Assembly (NCBI GenBank): GCA_024509875.1
Contig: JAMPIV010000299.1
Span: forward strand, 1,605,001-1,669,000
Source: Oreohelix idahoensis
Taxonomy: Eukaryota; Mollusca; Gastropoda; Stylommatophora; Oreohelicidae
Direction: 5' to 3'
Length of the DNA: 64,000 nucleotides
Shown piece by piece: positions 46,028 through 58,802 of the stretch; the stretch's first letter is position 1; each line of letters starts with the position of its first letter. The position numbers and the translations under genes are program-made. The notes below the pieces were generated by a model, which was given only the letters and a program-made list of their open reading frames with translations, had not been told where the DNA came from and did not search any database.

Positions 46028-46242
46028 CTTTAATGGCGCTGTTATACACAGACATCTCTCCAGCGCGATAATGGCAGTGATCCAAGCCGTTACTCGAGTG
46101 AACGTTGTGTGAGGCATTGCTCCGACAAGGTACTGAAGTTCCAAAGGTTCGAAAGGAAAGTCGGCTGCACTAAAGGCTGGGGTAAAACTGATGTTTGTCC
46201 ATACCAGCGTTATAAGACATCCCATATCAGCAATTGCTAATC
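46028..46242 (-). CDS. Class A GPCR, exon 2 (TM2-TM3)
   Basis: The middle coding exon, residues 71 (shared codon) to 142. The acceptor is TGCAG before 46242, in phase 1. It starts LAIAD, containing the conserved TM2 aspartate D76. TM2 ends near 90, and TM3 is about 117-138 with ERC (132-134) in place of DRY, then LCITAPLK. The donor AAG|GTTAGT follows at 46028/46027. There is no cysteine at the extracellular end of TM3, where most class A receptors have one for the loop disulfide. Directly upstream of the acceptor lies a 145-bp AT microsatellite. Confidence 0.86.
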
Positions 46243-46253
46243 CTGCATGTTAG

Positions 46254-46401
<148 letters not shown>

Positions 46402-47029
46402 ATAAATACATGTTTGATAAGCAATCTATTTCTCTTTCACTCTGTTTGTTTTCCTCCCTTGCTGTTTATCCTGTATTGCTCTTTTTACGTAATGGAAAGA
46501 AAACGTATTGTTTTATCCTGGTATCGCCACGTTTCAGACTACCCTGCTGTAAATAGATACCTGTCTCTGTTTTTGAGTTAGGGAATGGAAAATACAGTGA
46601 GGAAGGGAACATCTAAAATACTTCTACTTATCCATAGTTCTGATTATCAGAAATTCGCTCAAAGATGGACATTTTGGTGTCAGGAACAGATAGAAGATAT
46701 ACAGTTATTATTTTAACGGTTTCTTGCAACTTTTGTATTGGTAAAATAGTATTTTTGTATGTTATCCTTTAAAAAAAAAAAAAAAAAAAAAAAAAATTAA
46801 CATGGTATTTTTCCGTTGTATTGTTGAAAGTACCAAAACATACAAAAGTCTGCACGTCATATTTTACTAATCTCGGATCTTGTACTGTATTGCCACAGCA
46901 TAACACAAACAAGCGTCATGTACAAGTATGTAGGTCACGAGGTGTCTGTTTGGACACAGAAAGACTAGGACTACTGTGACGTCAGGGATGTCTTTAGAGG
47001 CAACTAAAATGTGTCCTCACACGTGTGTT
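46402..47029. other. Receptor intron 1; no gene seen
   Basis: AT-rich DNA with a 26-base A run at 46771-46796. Confidence 0.5.
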
Positions 47030-50000
47030 ACCTGGGGCCCGAAAGGGGAGCAAAGAATAGTAACACTGTTTCCTACCAAGCATGTCGTAGCAACAAGCGA
47101 CTAAGGAGCGTTGGGAATGGGGCTGGTTACCCCATCCGGTTTAAAAAAAATGTTAAACAGCAAAAACTTCAACAAACATGGACAAGTCAATTAAGGAAAT
47201 TAAAACTCAGCCATCCAAGATAGGAGAAGGTCCTCTCCGCAAGGAGGCGTATGATTCAGCACAGAGAAAGCCGAAAGAAGTCTGTGTTAATGACTAACCT
47301 TCTTTCTTCTAGGAGAACCTCCAGATTTAGCACCTGGAATGTTCGGACATTAAACAAACAAGGAAAAACGGCACAGGTAGCAGCAAAAATTAGGGAATAT
47401 AAAATCGAAGTCATGGTACTATGTGAAACAATGTGGATGGGGGTAGACAGGAAGAAACTCAGCACAAGTGAATTGTTGCTGTCCTCGGGACATGAAGACG
47501 AAAGTTCACACCACAGTGAAGAGGTAGCTCTTATGTTATCTAAAGAACCACAGAAGGCACTCAATGAGTGGGAAGCCGTGGGACCCAGAATCATAACAGC
47601 TACTTTCAAAACCTTAAAAGAAAATAAATGTAAACGTCATCCAATGTTATGCACCAACCAATGACAAAGAAAGTCTGGGAAAGAAGCATTTTATAATAGA
47701 CTGCAAGATATTATGGATAAAATAAAAATAAGAGACATCACAATTTTTATGGGTGACATGAATGCACAGATAGGAATGAAAATGGGGAACTATTCACAAC
47801 CTTCTGTGCTTCAAATCAACTGGCTATGGGAGAAAGGATGTTTCCACATAAGATAATACACAAGGCAACATGGATATTATCAGACCATAAAACAGACAAT
47901 CAGATTGATCATATATGCATAAACAAGAAGTTTAGATCATCATTGCAGGATGAAAAGGTATATAGAGGAGCAGATGTTGCATCAAATCCCGATCTTCTGA
48001 TAGCCAAAGTAAAAAATGAAACTCAAGAGATATGCAACAGTTATAGATAACAATTTAATGTGGGACATCTAAGAAATCAAGAAAAAAGAGACACATTTAC
48101 GGTCACAATATCCAACAAATACCAAGTGCTCCAACAGCTGGAAGATGTAATGAGTACAGAAAACCGCTGGCAGCAAATCAAAGCTATATGGAATGAGACA
48201 TGTGCAGAAAACCTGGGGAAAAGGGAACGACAACAAAAAGCATGGACAACAACAGAAAACATCAATAAGATAAAAGAAAAAAGAAAAAAAAAGAAAGCAG
48301 ATTTAAACAGAAGCAAAACCAGAAGTTCCAAGCTCAGGAAGTGTACACAGAAGCAAACAAAGAAGTACGAAGAAGCGTCAAAAGAGACAAGATAAAATAT
48401 ATTGAGGAGTTGGCAAGAGGGGCAGAAGATGCTGCATCCAACGGAAATATGAGAGAACTATTACGGCACAAAGAAGCTAACAGGGAAAAGCAAGCAAGCA
48501 GGTTGTTTCATAAAAGACAAGAATGGAAAACTGCTTAGCAATATACAAGAGCAAATAAAGGGGAGGGGGGGACACGGAATATTTTGAGGACCTTCTCAAT
48601 AGACCAGCTCCACAAAACCTCCCAGACATCCAGCCAGTAGAAGAAGAGCTAGAAATTAACTGTGAAAGACCAACAAAGGAAAAATTAACGGAAGCCATGA
48701 AGCTTCTAAGAGATGGAAAAGCGGCTGGACCAGATGTCATTCCACAGAGGCCATCAAAGCAGATATCGACACGTCTACAGAGATGTTATATAAATTACTT
48801 TGTAAAATCTGGGATAAGGAAGAAATACCAGCAGAATGGAAGGAAGGATATCTGGTTAAGTTGCCTAAGAAGAGAAACTTACAAGAGTGCACACATTATA
48901 GAGGAATAATGTTACTATCGGTGCTAGGAAAAGTATTAAACAGGATCATCCTCGAGATATTAAAAGAGTCCATAGACAAGGTACTTACAGATGAACAAGC
49001 AGGCTTTCGACCAAACAGATCCTGTACAGACCAGATAGTCACTTTGAGTATAATAGCTGAACAAGTTTGGGGATGGAATTCGCCACTATACATTGGATTT
49101 GTGGTCTACGAAAAGACATTTGACAGGGTAGACAGAGAATCACTTTGGAGTTTGCTAGAAGATCATTAAATTAATAAAGGAAACGTGTGAAGATATGACA
49201 TGCATAGTTCTTTATGAAGGACAACTTACAGAACCATTTGGGATAACATGGGAGTGCGACAGGGATGCCCCTTGTCTCCAATTATTTTCTTACTAGCAAT
49301 AGACTGGGTTATGAAAACATCGACGACACACAACAAAAATGGAATCCATTGGAATCTGACTAAACAGTTAGATATCTAGACTTTGCTGATGACTTGGCTC
49401 TCCAGCCCCATAACCGTAATGAGATGCAGGATAAAATGAAAACACTCGATGAGAGGTCACAGCAATTGTGTCTTAAAATACACTGAGAAAAGAAGAAAAT
49501 CACGAGAATAAATGCCGGAAATGATAACAAGGTAGAACGTGAAGAAACATCACTACAAGATATAGAATCGTACACATATCTTGGCAGCAATATAGACAAA
49601 GTTGGAGGGACAGACAGTGATATCAAATTAAGAATACAAAAAGCAAGAGGAGCTTTCATTGCATTGGGAAATATATGGAGATCAAGAGAAATCGGATCCA
49701 CACACAAGAATAATAATCTTCAACTCAAATGTCAAGGTAGTACCATTATATGGCTCCGAAACATGGAGAACAACAAAAACAACAACCAAAAATCTACAGA
49801 CTTTCATACATGGGTGCTTGCATAGAATAGAGGGATTAAAATGGTATGACAAGGTTACCAATGTGGAACTGATGACAAGAACCAGACAAGTGCCAGTGGA
49901 ACAAGAGATGAGAAGAAGACGATGGCGATGGATAAGACACACACTGAGGAAACCTGTTGATAGCATTACGAGGCATTCCTTGTTCCGGGACCCTCAGGGC

Positions 50001-50180
50001 AAAAGAGGCAGAGGTATACCAAGAAGCACATGGAGAAGAGAGCTGGTAACAGAGGTGAACATGATGAGGAGAACGTGGAAAGATCTTGAGATGATGGCAC
50101 GTGACATGAGAACTTGGCATGTGTTTGTTGAAGGTCTATGCTCCGTGGGAAGCGGAGGGTAATGAATGAATGAATAATGA
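47030..50180 (+). mobile_element. RTE-like LINE, nearly full length, multiply frameshifted
   Basis: A non-LTR retrotransposon with endonuclease and RT. The APE endonuclease starts with RFSTWNVRTLNKQGK (47.33 kb), then IFMGDMNAQIG (47.75 kb) and DNQIDHICINKKF (47.9 kb). The final catalytic SDH is changed to SNPD. The linker is KIKEKRKKKK-type. RT motifs are GKAAGPDVIP, EEIPAEWKEGYLVKLPKK, QAGFRPNRSCTDQ, VRQGCPLSPIIF, DFADDLAL (in another frame) and YLGSNI. The C-terminus has RRRRWRWIRHTLRK, GKRGRGIPRSTWRRE and FVEGLCS. At least five frame changes and several stops make it dead. The AATGAATGAATG tail at 50161-50176 is the 3' end. It lies antisense in receptor intron 1. Confidence 0.88.
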
Positions 50181-51985
50181 AATATTTTGCCTTACATAGG
50201 GCTGGCATCCTTATTATGTAAAACAAGTTTGTACATACAGCACAGCTGCAAGAAAACTGAACTCTTTGATGAAATGTTTCCACACGGAGACCAGCTGCAG
50301 TTATATCCCCATACTCTATAAAGAGGAAACAAGGGAAAAGTTAAAGGTTACCATGACAATGGAAACATTCAGTTTGACGTATAAAATGGGCGCACGACAA
50401 ACGACTTGAAGACTGTTTACCCAACACCAAATAGCAGATGACTACTTTGAGAACTCGACTTCTGGTCTTGCTTTGTAATGTAGCCGTGTATACCGTGCTT
50501 TATTCAGAAAACAGACTATATTCTAACAAGACAGAGGAAGCACAGACCACCCCATAATTTTATATTTTATGAGAAACAGAAAATAATAAATTATAGTGTC
50601 ACATATTTAGGACAGAGTCGCTTCCACACGCCATTTCTAATAATTGGGTGATTTCCCCTGACCAATCGGATAGCTCAGATTTACCCCGGGGAATATAGAA
50701 CACGACGCTCTGGCAGTCAGAATTAGGAGCGAAACTTTCGAGGACGTGTCTGGTCCAGCTCTACATATTCCTTAGTTTGAGGAAATCAACTGCAACATTT
50801 ATTATAAAATGTGTATTTCAGGACATTGAGTGGTTTTATATTCCTTGCTTGCGTAAGTAGTGACTATCATTCAATATATTGTGAATAGAGCTCAAATCCT
50901 AGTTGCAGCAGAACTAGGTTCGAAGATTGAGTAAATTTGCAAAACTAGTCTTACACCTAAAACCATACTGAGCTGAAAATACCCTTGTGTTGGAAAATAT
51001 TTAACTCAAGGAATACCTATGATAATAAAGAAATCAAAGGACTAATCTGAAGGGATGAGAATATGTCGTCGAACCAAAAATAAAACGTTAGGCCTAACCT
51101 AAAGGAAGAAAACGGTGGAAAGAAAAAGTTAGCCATCTTAGACAAATTGAGTAGGCCTATGAGATAAAGATGCAAAAGGGATTTTTGCATCGATGAAAGC
51201 ATCTGATGATATGTTAAAACTTTATTGTGCTTATTATTGTAAAAACGTTCTGAATTCCAGACTTTTGTTGATATTTGACTTCATGCTGAAAGACATTAAA
51301 AGATTTGTTTGAAATAGAACGCTGTTGAAAAGGTGAATTTCTACAGTTTGAGATTAAGCTAAGAAATCTATCCATCTCAGTTAAATTTGCTACATCAACA
51401 CCTAAGAGAAGAAAATCGAACCTGGTGACCCAATCTTACAAAGGAGAGGAAAAAATATCTCTAGCGGTCAAGGCTAGTTAACCAAACCTACTCTCTATAA
51501 AATAAACTGTAAACCCTGCATACCCCGACACTGCCACAGTAATTTGAAATCTGATATGAGTGAAATCTCTAAAAATGCAATACCCGTAAGTAGGAGTTAC
51601 TGTCCATAAAGTAGGTTATTAACGTAATCTGTGATCGTAGCCGCCCGTCGTAATGTCGTTGTCTTCTACTTTGTTCGCTCTCATAAAACCACGTCAGTTT
51701 CTTTCATTAAGTTAATGGTATATCTCCTATCATAGCATTTCAGTGGACAAGAAGTTTGCTTAGCGGTGCCCATCTCCTCTCCAAGTATCCTTGCAGGTAC
51801 ATACACAAATGTACCTGGAGCAATCTGGTGTTAAGGCGCCAGACACTCGCCCTTCGCCCCTTCTCCTGTTAGTATTAAACGGTGCCGCCACGAGAAGGCC
51901 AGGAGCTGGACTTTTGTTGTCAGAGGCTATGTGTTACGCACGCCTTAGGAGCATTTGATCAGATATTGAGCGCTCGTCCTCAATT
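50181..51985. other. Receptor intron 1; no gene seen
   Basis: AT-rich with no coding pattern. A short GC-balanced segment at 51,820-51,930 may be an unclassified repeat. Confidence 0.5.
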
Positions 51986-51989
51986 CCAC

Positions 51990-53050
51990 TCCTGACTATG
52001 ACAACAATTGGCTTTTGGCAAATAATGAGAAAATTCAATTTTGATACCAACATCATATATATCATTGAAGCACTATACAAGGACGCAAGTAGTGCTGTTT
52101 TTGCAAGCAATGACATTGGATAATTTTTCAAAACAACTGTAGGAGTTCGTCAGGGATGTATCCTGTCCCCAGTGATATTTAATATATATCTAGAACATAT
52201 TATGCAGGAGGCTCTCTACGATTATAAAACAACCATATCGATTGGAGGCCGACCTCTTTGCAATCTACGTTTTGCTGATGATATCGATCTTATAGCTGGA
52301 ACAGAATCAGAACTTCAAGACCTTACCTCTAGACTGGAGAACGTAACACGAACGTATGGGATGGACATTAATAAAGAAAAAAAGCAAGATATTGGTGAAT
52401 AGCCATAAGAAACATATTCCGACGGACATTACATTAAATGGGAAAACGTTAGAAGAAGTTAACACCTTTAAATATCTAGGGTCCACTATATGTAGTGATG
52501 GAAGATCAAGTAAAGAAATCAAGACAAGACTTGAGATGACTTCAGCTGCCATGACAAGGCTAAATGTGATCTGGAAAAGTAACATCAGTTTTTCTGTGAA
52601 GATCAAAATATACAAATCACTTGTATTATCTATTCTCCTGTATGGGTGTGAGGGCTGGACACTCACTGCAGATACGGAGCGAAGGATTCAGTCTTTCGAG
52701 TATAAATGTTATAGAAGCATTTTGCGCATTTGCTATAAAGAGCACAAAACAAATGTCTATGTTAGAGAGAAGATAAACCTTATGCAGGCCACCAAGAACC
52801 ACTTTTGTCAGTAGTGAAACGTCGAAAGTTTGCCTGGTTTGGGCATGTAACTCGTCATGACTCCCTTTCGAATACGATCCTCCAGGGAACAGTCGAAGGT
52901 AAACGGAGAAGTGGAATGGGCAGGGCACGGTTTTTCCCCACTTATACTCATTGCTGAGGATAAAGAGCAGTGGAGGACCCTGTCTGCTGATGCTTCCACC
53001 ATGGCACCCCTACGACCCATGACTGGTTACGGGTTGAGATGATGATGATA
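51990..53050 (+). pseudogene. RTE-like LINE fragment (RT palm to C-terminus)
   Basis: 5'-truncated. It shows NIIYIIEALYKDASSAVF, GVRQGCILSPVIFNIYLEHI, the catalytic RFADDIDLIAG (about 52.27 kb), then after a frameshift near 52,385 ITLNGKTLEEVNTFKYLG, ILLYGCEGWTLT, and FAWFGHVTRHDSL, and an EGKRRSG tail with more frame loss. It ends with ATGATGATGAT at 53037-53049. A third distinct RTE-like family in the window. Confidence 0.85.
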
Positions 53051-53398
53051 TCTCCTATTGTGACAACGCTTTCGGCGGTATGCCCTCAACATTTTCCAAG
53101 TTTGGCCGATCAGAATCATTTAAAGACTGTAGCCTGACATCAACCATTTGTTAGCAGTGTATCTCCTTTTTTGTCAAAAGTTACACACTGTACCACACAA
53201 TTATTACTTGGTATTCAAATAGGGGCAAAGGCAGAACTTCTGCTTAAGCGAGACAACATTTGATTTGCGACTGAAAAATTACATCGACATATCCGAAACT
53301 TCAAGTTATCAGAGGTCGACTTAACCGGTGTATTTTTAACAAAGCCAAAGAAGACTTTTGGCCAGGACCTTCAGAAAGGTCTACTGACAAAAAACCTA

Positions 53399-53478
53399 AG
53401 GATCTTTTATATTTGGACATGCGCCCTAATATAACCGACTAGGTTGAAAAGGGACGCGCCTCGCCAAAACGAGGCAAA
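53399..53478 (-). repeat. Dispersed hairpin tail module, copy T4
   Basis: Reverse-strand copy with a perfect 6-bp GC stem (GCCTCG / CGAGGC) and the CGCCCTAATATAACCGACTAGG core. It lies directly downstream, on its own strand, of the tRNA-derived SINE at 53500-53795. Confidence 0.85.
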
Positions 53479-53499
53479 ACTTTATTTTAAAAAAAAAAT

Positions 53500-53795
53500 A
53501 CTGAAAAAAAAGAAAATGTTTTTCAGAATCCGTTACATGTCCATTGAGGCATATTGGGAATATGATCTTATTCACATATTTTCTTGACCATCGGCACACT
53601 AGGGGTGATGAGGTCAGCATCACGCTGGCCGCCTTAATTAACATTCCCAGAGTTGCTCTGGTACCCAATTCATGAGGCTGGGTCTACCCCGGAGCCGTTT
53701 GCGGTCTAAAAAATCCCACCTCAACTGGGGATCGAACCATGGTCCACCGAGCTAGGAAGCCAGCGCACTAACCATTGTGCTACCGCGGCTCCAAG
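53500..53795 (-). mobile_element. tRNA-derived SINE, type 2
   Basis: The minus strand begins GGAGCCGCGGTAGCACAATG with a pol III A box (TAGCACAATGGTTAG, about 53769-53783) and a B box (GGTTCGATCC, 53729-53738). A body of about 200 bp follows, then T4. The head cannot close a proper acceptor stem, so it is a SINE and not a tRNA gene. Its body differs from the SINE at 58.0-58.7 kb. Confidence 0.8.
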
Positions 53796-54810
53796 CGGAG
53801 TACACTGTACATGATTTCCACTTAAGTGGACTGCACTATTGTTTGTTTTGTAGATACGAATAACAAAGTGCAACTGTCATGTCGATGATGAGACAATTAG
53901 AAAAAAAAGCTACAAGTTTTATAAGAAACGAGCATACAAAAACAAAAAATCTGGCCTATTCACATAATTTTTTTTTAAATCTTTAAAGTAAGTTGTAGGG
54001 CTTTTCCGTTTACGTCACTGACAACAGTTGTATGGATGCATATCACATCTTCTTCTTCTTCCATCCTTAGCCATCGACCGTCAAAGCAGACAATGGCCAA
54101 TCACGCCTAGTGGCGTCTTAAGGGCAACAACAAATTGATTTTATTTGCCGTTGTTTCCCATCACGCCTAGTGGCGTCTTTAGGGCAACCACAAATTAATC
54201 TTTATTTGTTGTTGTTTCCGTAATCAAAGTGACTGGCAAACAGGTGATCAGCCCATTGTGCGCATATCACATAATTACACATTATTATTATTAGTATTTG
54301 AGATTTTCGTTTCATTTCCCATGATCTACGGCTAAACGATAGTAACCATGAATACTGAAAATCGGATGGGGCAGACACAACAAAATTAGATCATTTTCTC
54401 CAAGGCTGTCAGCTTAATGCTAACAGCAGTGTGGCCTTCTCCAAAAAATTGAAGGAGAAACTGTTTGGTGACGACAGAAGCCTGAGACGCATCGCCAGCT
54501 TTATAAGAGAGATAGATGCGGTTATTTGAAAGCAAACGACAACAAATGTATAAAGAAATCCTCGTTGTGTGATCTAAGGGAGGAGATCGGAGCACTGATG
54601 GAGTAGTCCGTGTGCAATGAAGATAGTCCTTAAACCCAAACCAAACCAAACGACAAAGAATATAAAAAAAAGTGTCAATTATATGCTTTGTATTAGTTTT
54701 TGTTATGTTTTGTTTTTCAATACATAGAAGATCGAGAAATCACAAAACTAAATAAAAAACGTATTATAATTAACCTGCGTCATAGCGAAAAACGAAGCTG
54801 TTTACTGTAC
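53796..54810. other. Receptor intron 1, start; tandem duplication, no gene
   Basis: AT-rich, with a CTT-rich run at 54046-54061, the 60-bp duplication listed separately, and the exon 1 donor at 54810. Confidence 0.5.
54101..54220 (+). repeat. Tandem duplication, 60 bp x 2
   Basis: Two units of exactly 60 bp (54101-54160 and 54161-54220), each starting TCACGCCTAGTGGCGTCTT and ending TTGTTTCC. The CGCC-TAGT-GGCG palindrome occurs in both. There are about six differences between units. Confidence 0.9.
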
Positions 54811-55021
54811 CCAAAAGACTAACGTTGACTGGATCCTTGAAACCTTGCTTGACAAAGCAGATAATGTTGATGATGTTAGTCCCGATTCCAAAAATATCGA
54901 TTGTCTGGCATATCACAGTGAAAATTATGTACTTAAAAATGAGCGCTAATGTGTCATCAATGTCCTGATTTGTATCTTTCAACATTGTTGATGAATTCGT
55001 CAGCAGCATCGTAGCCCTCAT
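54811..55021 (-). CDS. Class A GPCR, exon 1 (N-terminus, TM1)
   Basis: The first coding exon, residues 1-70 plus the first base of codon 71. I chose the ATG at 55021 because an in-frame TAG lies two codons upstream; CCTAG there could also be a splice acceptor for a 5' UTR intron. The N-terminus has a glycosylation sequon (NSS at 9-11). TM1 is about 33-57 with the conserved asparagine N49 (GIGTNIINI), followed by the FVKQGFKDPVNVSLLG loop into TM2. The donor is TTGG|GTACAG. The joined protein is 347 residues, a normal length for class A. Confidence 0.85.
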
Positions 55022-57671
55022 GTTCTAGGTACCTTCGTGGGAAAAAAATTAAATTAATATATGTACATATATGTAAATAAAAGGATAGAATATATGTGTT
55101 TAAAAACGTCACTGAAATGTTTAGCAATTTTTCCAAATAGCAAGAATGATCGTCCTTGTGTTTCTTGTGTTAGAATGGCCATACGGGGAGCAAAGAATAT
55201 TAAAAATGTAACATCAATTAATAGGTAGACATGGACAAAGGTATGCTGGGGTTGGAAGCGGCTACCCTTTCTTGTAGTAGCTTGAACATCAGCACAGTAT
55301 TCTTTTTCATTCCTTTGGAGTATTGAATCATCACTGCAGATGGTCCCCTTAGGAATCATTAACATGCTCTAGAAAATGGATACCTGGTATTGTATAAACA
55401 TTTATAACACATTGTGACATATTATGATAATAGCTTTCGTATATCTATTTCATTATCTACATTTTTCTTTCACCTGGCCTTTACCTATGCACGGTTTGTT
55501 AACGTAAAACCCTCCTACACTCAGTTATCTATCTCTTTCTTAATTTAGCACGCCTATTTTCTTTTCTTTTCTCTATTTGCCTTAAGAATGTTTACAACTA
55601 CACAGGTAAACTGAACGCGTAGAAGCGGGGACCGGATGGTGGATTTGTAGAGAAGGGGGAGATAAGCTAAATGTAGAAAAACAAAGGGGTCGATAAGTTG
55701 AAACGTATTTTTCGTTAGACATTGATCAGGGGGACTTAATTTAGAATCAAGGGCAGATAATCATAGTTACTCTCCCTGTATCCGTTCGTTTGGAAGGTAA
55801 TTAAACACGGTGAGAATCGCAAGATCAAAGGACGGGCTTCGCTCGAGTGTCAGAGTCTGCAAGCGGTAAAAGTGTGAATTTTCCCTCTGATCGACCAAAA
55901 AAAGCCGGAAATCTGAGCGAAGGCGTTAAAAGTAACAAGTCTGAGCGAAGTTCTGCAAATTTAATACATATTCTCCAGCTTTTAAAATCCATTATTCAGT
56001 ACTCACAGAAGTCCTAGAGACTACTAGCTACGATTTCTAGATTCAATATCACATTTGGAATTATTTAGTTTTTCGTTGGAGTAGTCCTAATTCTGTATTT
56101 GCGGTAATTATTATTTCACTAAACGTTTTGTGTACAGAGTGATTTAATGGTTAATTCCGTCATTTTATTCACTAAGATTTTTCTGGGTGGAGTGATTTAA
56201 TGGTTAAGTCCGTCATTTTATTTCACTAGGAGTTTTGTGCAAAGTGACTAGCGAATTAATATAATCTATAGCTAACTTGTTCCAGCTGTAGCGTAAATCT
56301 AACTAACTGATATTAACCAGTAAGAGCTATTTTAATCGTCTAGTAAACGCACTATACATTATGAGTACTGACGAAATATATATTTATTTCTAATTCATGA
56401 TGATTAAAATTATAAATGACTAGAGCTTATTTCACGGAGACTTTTATTAAATGATTCAATATGAGATACACGTGTAGTTCTATTTAAAGTTAAATAACTG
56501 AGTGTATGAATATATTATATTTTACGCGGGTTAAGGATAGGATTGAGAATACTATATTATAGTTAAGTAATTGTATTTTTCTCCTTTACACAGTACGGGG
56601 TCAAACCCAAAATCTACCAGCGGCTTCCATATAAATCTGAGCATAACCGTATAAAGAACATTTTTTACGTAATATCTGGGTCGTCAAGGTAAACCTGTCT
56701 GGGGTTGTGTTTACACCCAGAGAGAGACAGAGTACCAACCCAAAGAAAATTAAGAGTGACTTTGTAACTGGGCCTATAGATCCAGATTTCTTTTTCCCAA
56801 TTTCATTTACATTCAGCCGGTCGTGGCGACATCACCAACATTAACATTTCTCGACGTTTGACCATTTGTGGTGTGACAAGGAATTTTTATACTGAGAGAA
56901 GTTACCGACCTGACATTCCTATGTACTGGAAATCTCAAGCTACTGTGAGCACTGTTAAATTTCTTACCTGGACTAATTAATGTGACATAAACAGAAGTCC
57001 TAAATAAAAGTAACAAAGTGAATGTTCCCCGGAGAAGTGGATTTAATCTGTCTTTGAGGAGCTGGGGTTTTCTTTGCCAAAAATAACACTGGATTTGTTG
57101 TGTGCGTGTGTCCTAAAGATTGTTCAAGAAGTTGGAAATCAAGTATTAGGTAAGAAAGAATGTACATGGCCACGGTTGTCCGAGAAGAGAGGAAGGATAA
57201 ATGAATAATTCTCATATATATCTTGTAGAATCCATGTACTCACGTTGTTTATTTTTTGTGTGTAAGTTTTGCTAATACTGTCCCTGTCAGAATAGATTAA
57301 GGTATAAACTCTGCTCTTTACTGTAGAGGGAAATCCTAGACCATAGCGTATAAATCTCTGACTCTTGGGGGGAGGGGGGGGGGTTAATAACTTTCTTCTA
57401 ACGGGATCTTGTCTCAACAGAGGGAGGAAAGATTCCACCTGTGAGTCTATTTCTTTATTAATTCATTAACCTATGTTTATTTGTATTTGACTGATATTCA
57501 AAATATTGCTTTCGTGAAGTTTCTTTATAGTAAATAAAATTTACATATAAAACTTTATTTACATGTGTTGGTCAGCTCGTCCCAACGTATCTCTATTCCA
57601 CTGACATAGTTTTCACGTTTGTGCGTCTAACTGTCGTCACTTATGTGTGCGGTTGTATGTATGTGAGTGGT

Positions 57672-57672
<1 letters not shown>
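55022..57672. other. Upstream of the receptor coding region; no gene seen
   Basis: It probably holds the 5' UTR and promoter of the receptor gene, but I cannot place them. A 53-bp tandem repeat is listed separately; a short G-run lies at 57367-57382. The open frames at 55054-55365 and 56813-57438 show no domain. Confidence 0.45.
56110..56250 (+). repeat. Tandem repeat, about 53 bp x 2.6
   Basis: AGTGATTTAATGGTTAA..TCCGTCATTTTATT recurs at 56138 and 56191, with partial units on both sides. Confidence 0.85.

Positions 57673-57760
<88 letters not shown>
57673..57760. repeat. (AT)n microsatellite
   Basis: About 88 bp of uninterrupted AT dinucleotides. Confidence 0.97.
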
Positions 57761-57762
<2 letters not shown>

Positions 57763-57964
57763 TATACTGTCTGACAAACAAAGTTCTGTTGTAGAGATAG
57801 GCTGAACTAGAGGATCTTCTCGAGTCCAGGGACAGACTCTACCTATTTTTTTCACCATTTCACTCGTGAAAATCTACTTCTTATCTTATCTCTCACTGAG
57901 TCACCACCTGTTTTAGTTCTATTCAGAAGGGACGAAACTATGTCTTAATTCCCCTATCAAAAAT

Positions 57965-58205
57965 CTACGACACACATAAGAAAGGGAAACTCGAGGATCG
58001 TAAACAGTAAATAACTATTAGACAAACATAAAAGTATGTTTTCAGGCACTCGTAAGAAATAAAGAAGTAGAAAACTAGACAACAGAAAAACAACAGACGT
58101 GAGTGGCTTACCCAGGACTCGAACCCAGGACTCGAACCCAGGACATTCCGTGCGACCACCCCGCCTAGCTATGCAAGCGAATCACACTATCCTCCCTGCC
58201 ATCTG
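57965..58205 (-). mobile_element. tRNA-derived SINE, type 1, minus copy
   Basis: Reverse complement of the plus copy at 58440-58660: A-box-like TAGCTAGGCGGGG, B box GGTTCGAGTCC, AAGCCACTCACGTCTG, body GAGTGCCTGAAAACATAC. The B-box segment is duplicated in tandem (16-bp unit at about 58108-58141). No tail module follows. Confidence 0.82.
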
Positions 58206-58439
58206 GGCATCCAAAACCTACCCTCTGTACTGTACTTACTGTTCTTAGTCTTTTATAATTTACTACGCACAGTATTAAGGTCTTTGTCTTGTGTAGTCTG
58301 ACCAATACTGTATAATAGGGGAACGACATAAGTGATTGCGTCATTAATAGGATGAACTGCCCATGGTAAATTTCCGGTGTTATGTGTTGCGGGTCGCACT
58401 AATGACCCGTCATCGAAGCATCATTTTTTGGTGATGCCT

Positions 58440-58660
58440 AGATGGCAGGGAGGATAGTGTGATTCGCTTGCATTGCTAGGCGGGGTTGTCGCACGGAAGG
58501 TCCTGGGTTCGAGTCCTGGGTAAGCCACTCACGTCTGTTGTTTTTCTGTTGTCTAGTGTTCTACTTCTTTATTTCTTACGAGTGCCTGAAAACATACCTT
58601 TATGTTTGTCTAATATTTATTTACTGTTTACAGGTCTCGGGTTTCCCTTCCCTAAATGTT
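58440..58660 (+). mobile_element. tRNA-derived SINE, type 1, plus copy
   Basis: Head GATGGCAGGGAGGATAGTG, B box GGGTTCGAGTCCTGGG at about 58505-58520, then the body with TTTACTGTTTACAGGTCTCG. The tail module T3 follows after about 50 bp. It forms an inverted pair with 57965-58205, separated by about 235 bp. Confidence 0.82.
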
Positions 58661-58706
58661 ATTATAACGTTTGTGAGTTTTTTTGCTTGTTCATGTAGCT
58701 GATTTT

Positions 58707-58802
58707 ACTCCATTTTCCGTGGCGCGTCCGGTTCAACATAGATACATGTTTTGTCGGTTACATAAAGGCGCATGTCTACATTTAAAAGACCCTGTAGTCT
58801 GG
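58707..58802 (+). repeat. Dispersed hairpin tail module, copy T3
   Basis: GGCGCGTCCGGTTCAACATA, a TCGGTTACATAAAGGCGCATG box and AAAGACCCTGTAGTCTGG. It shares a longer central spacer with copy T2 (16.8 kb), so T2 and T3 form a subtype. Confidence 0.78.

Noticed and set aside
53725..53795. A possible functional tRNA gene with A and B boxes
   Set aside because: The arms do not form a proper acceptor stem and the sequence continues into a SINE body and tail.
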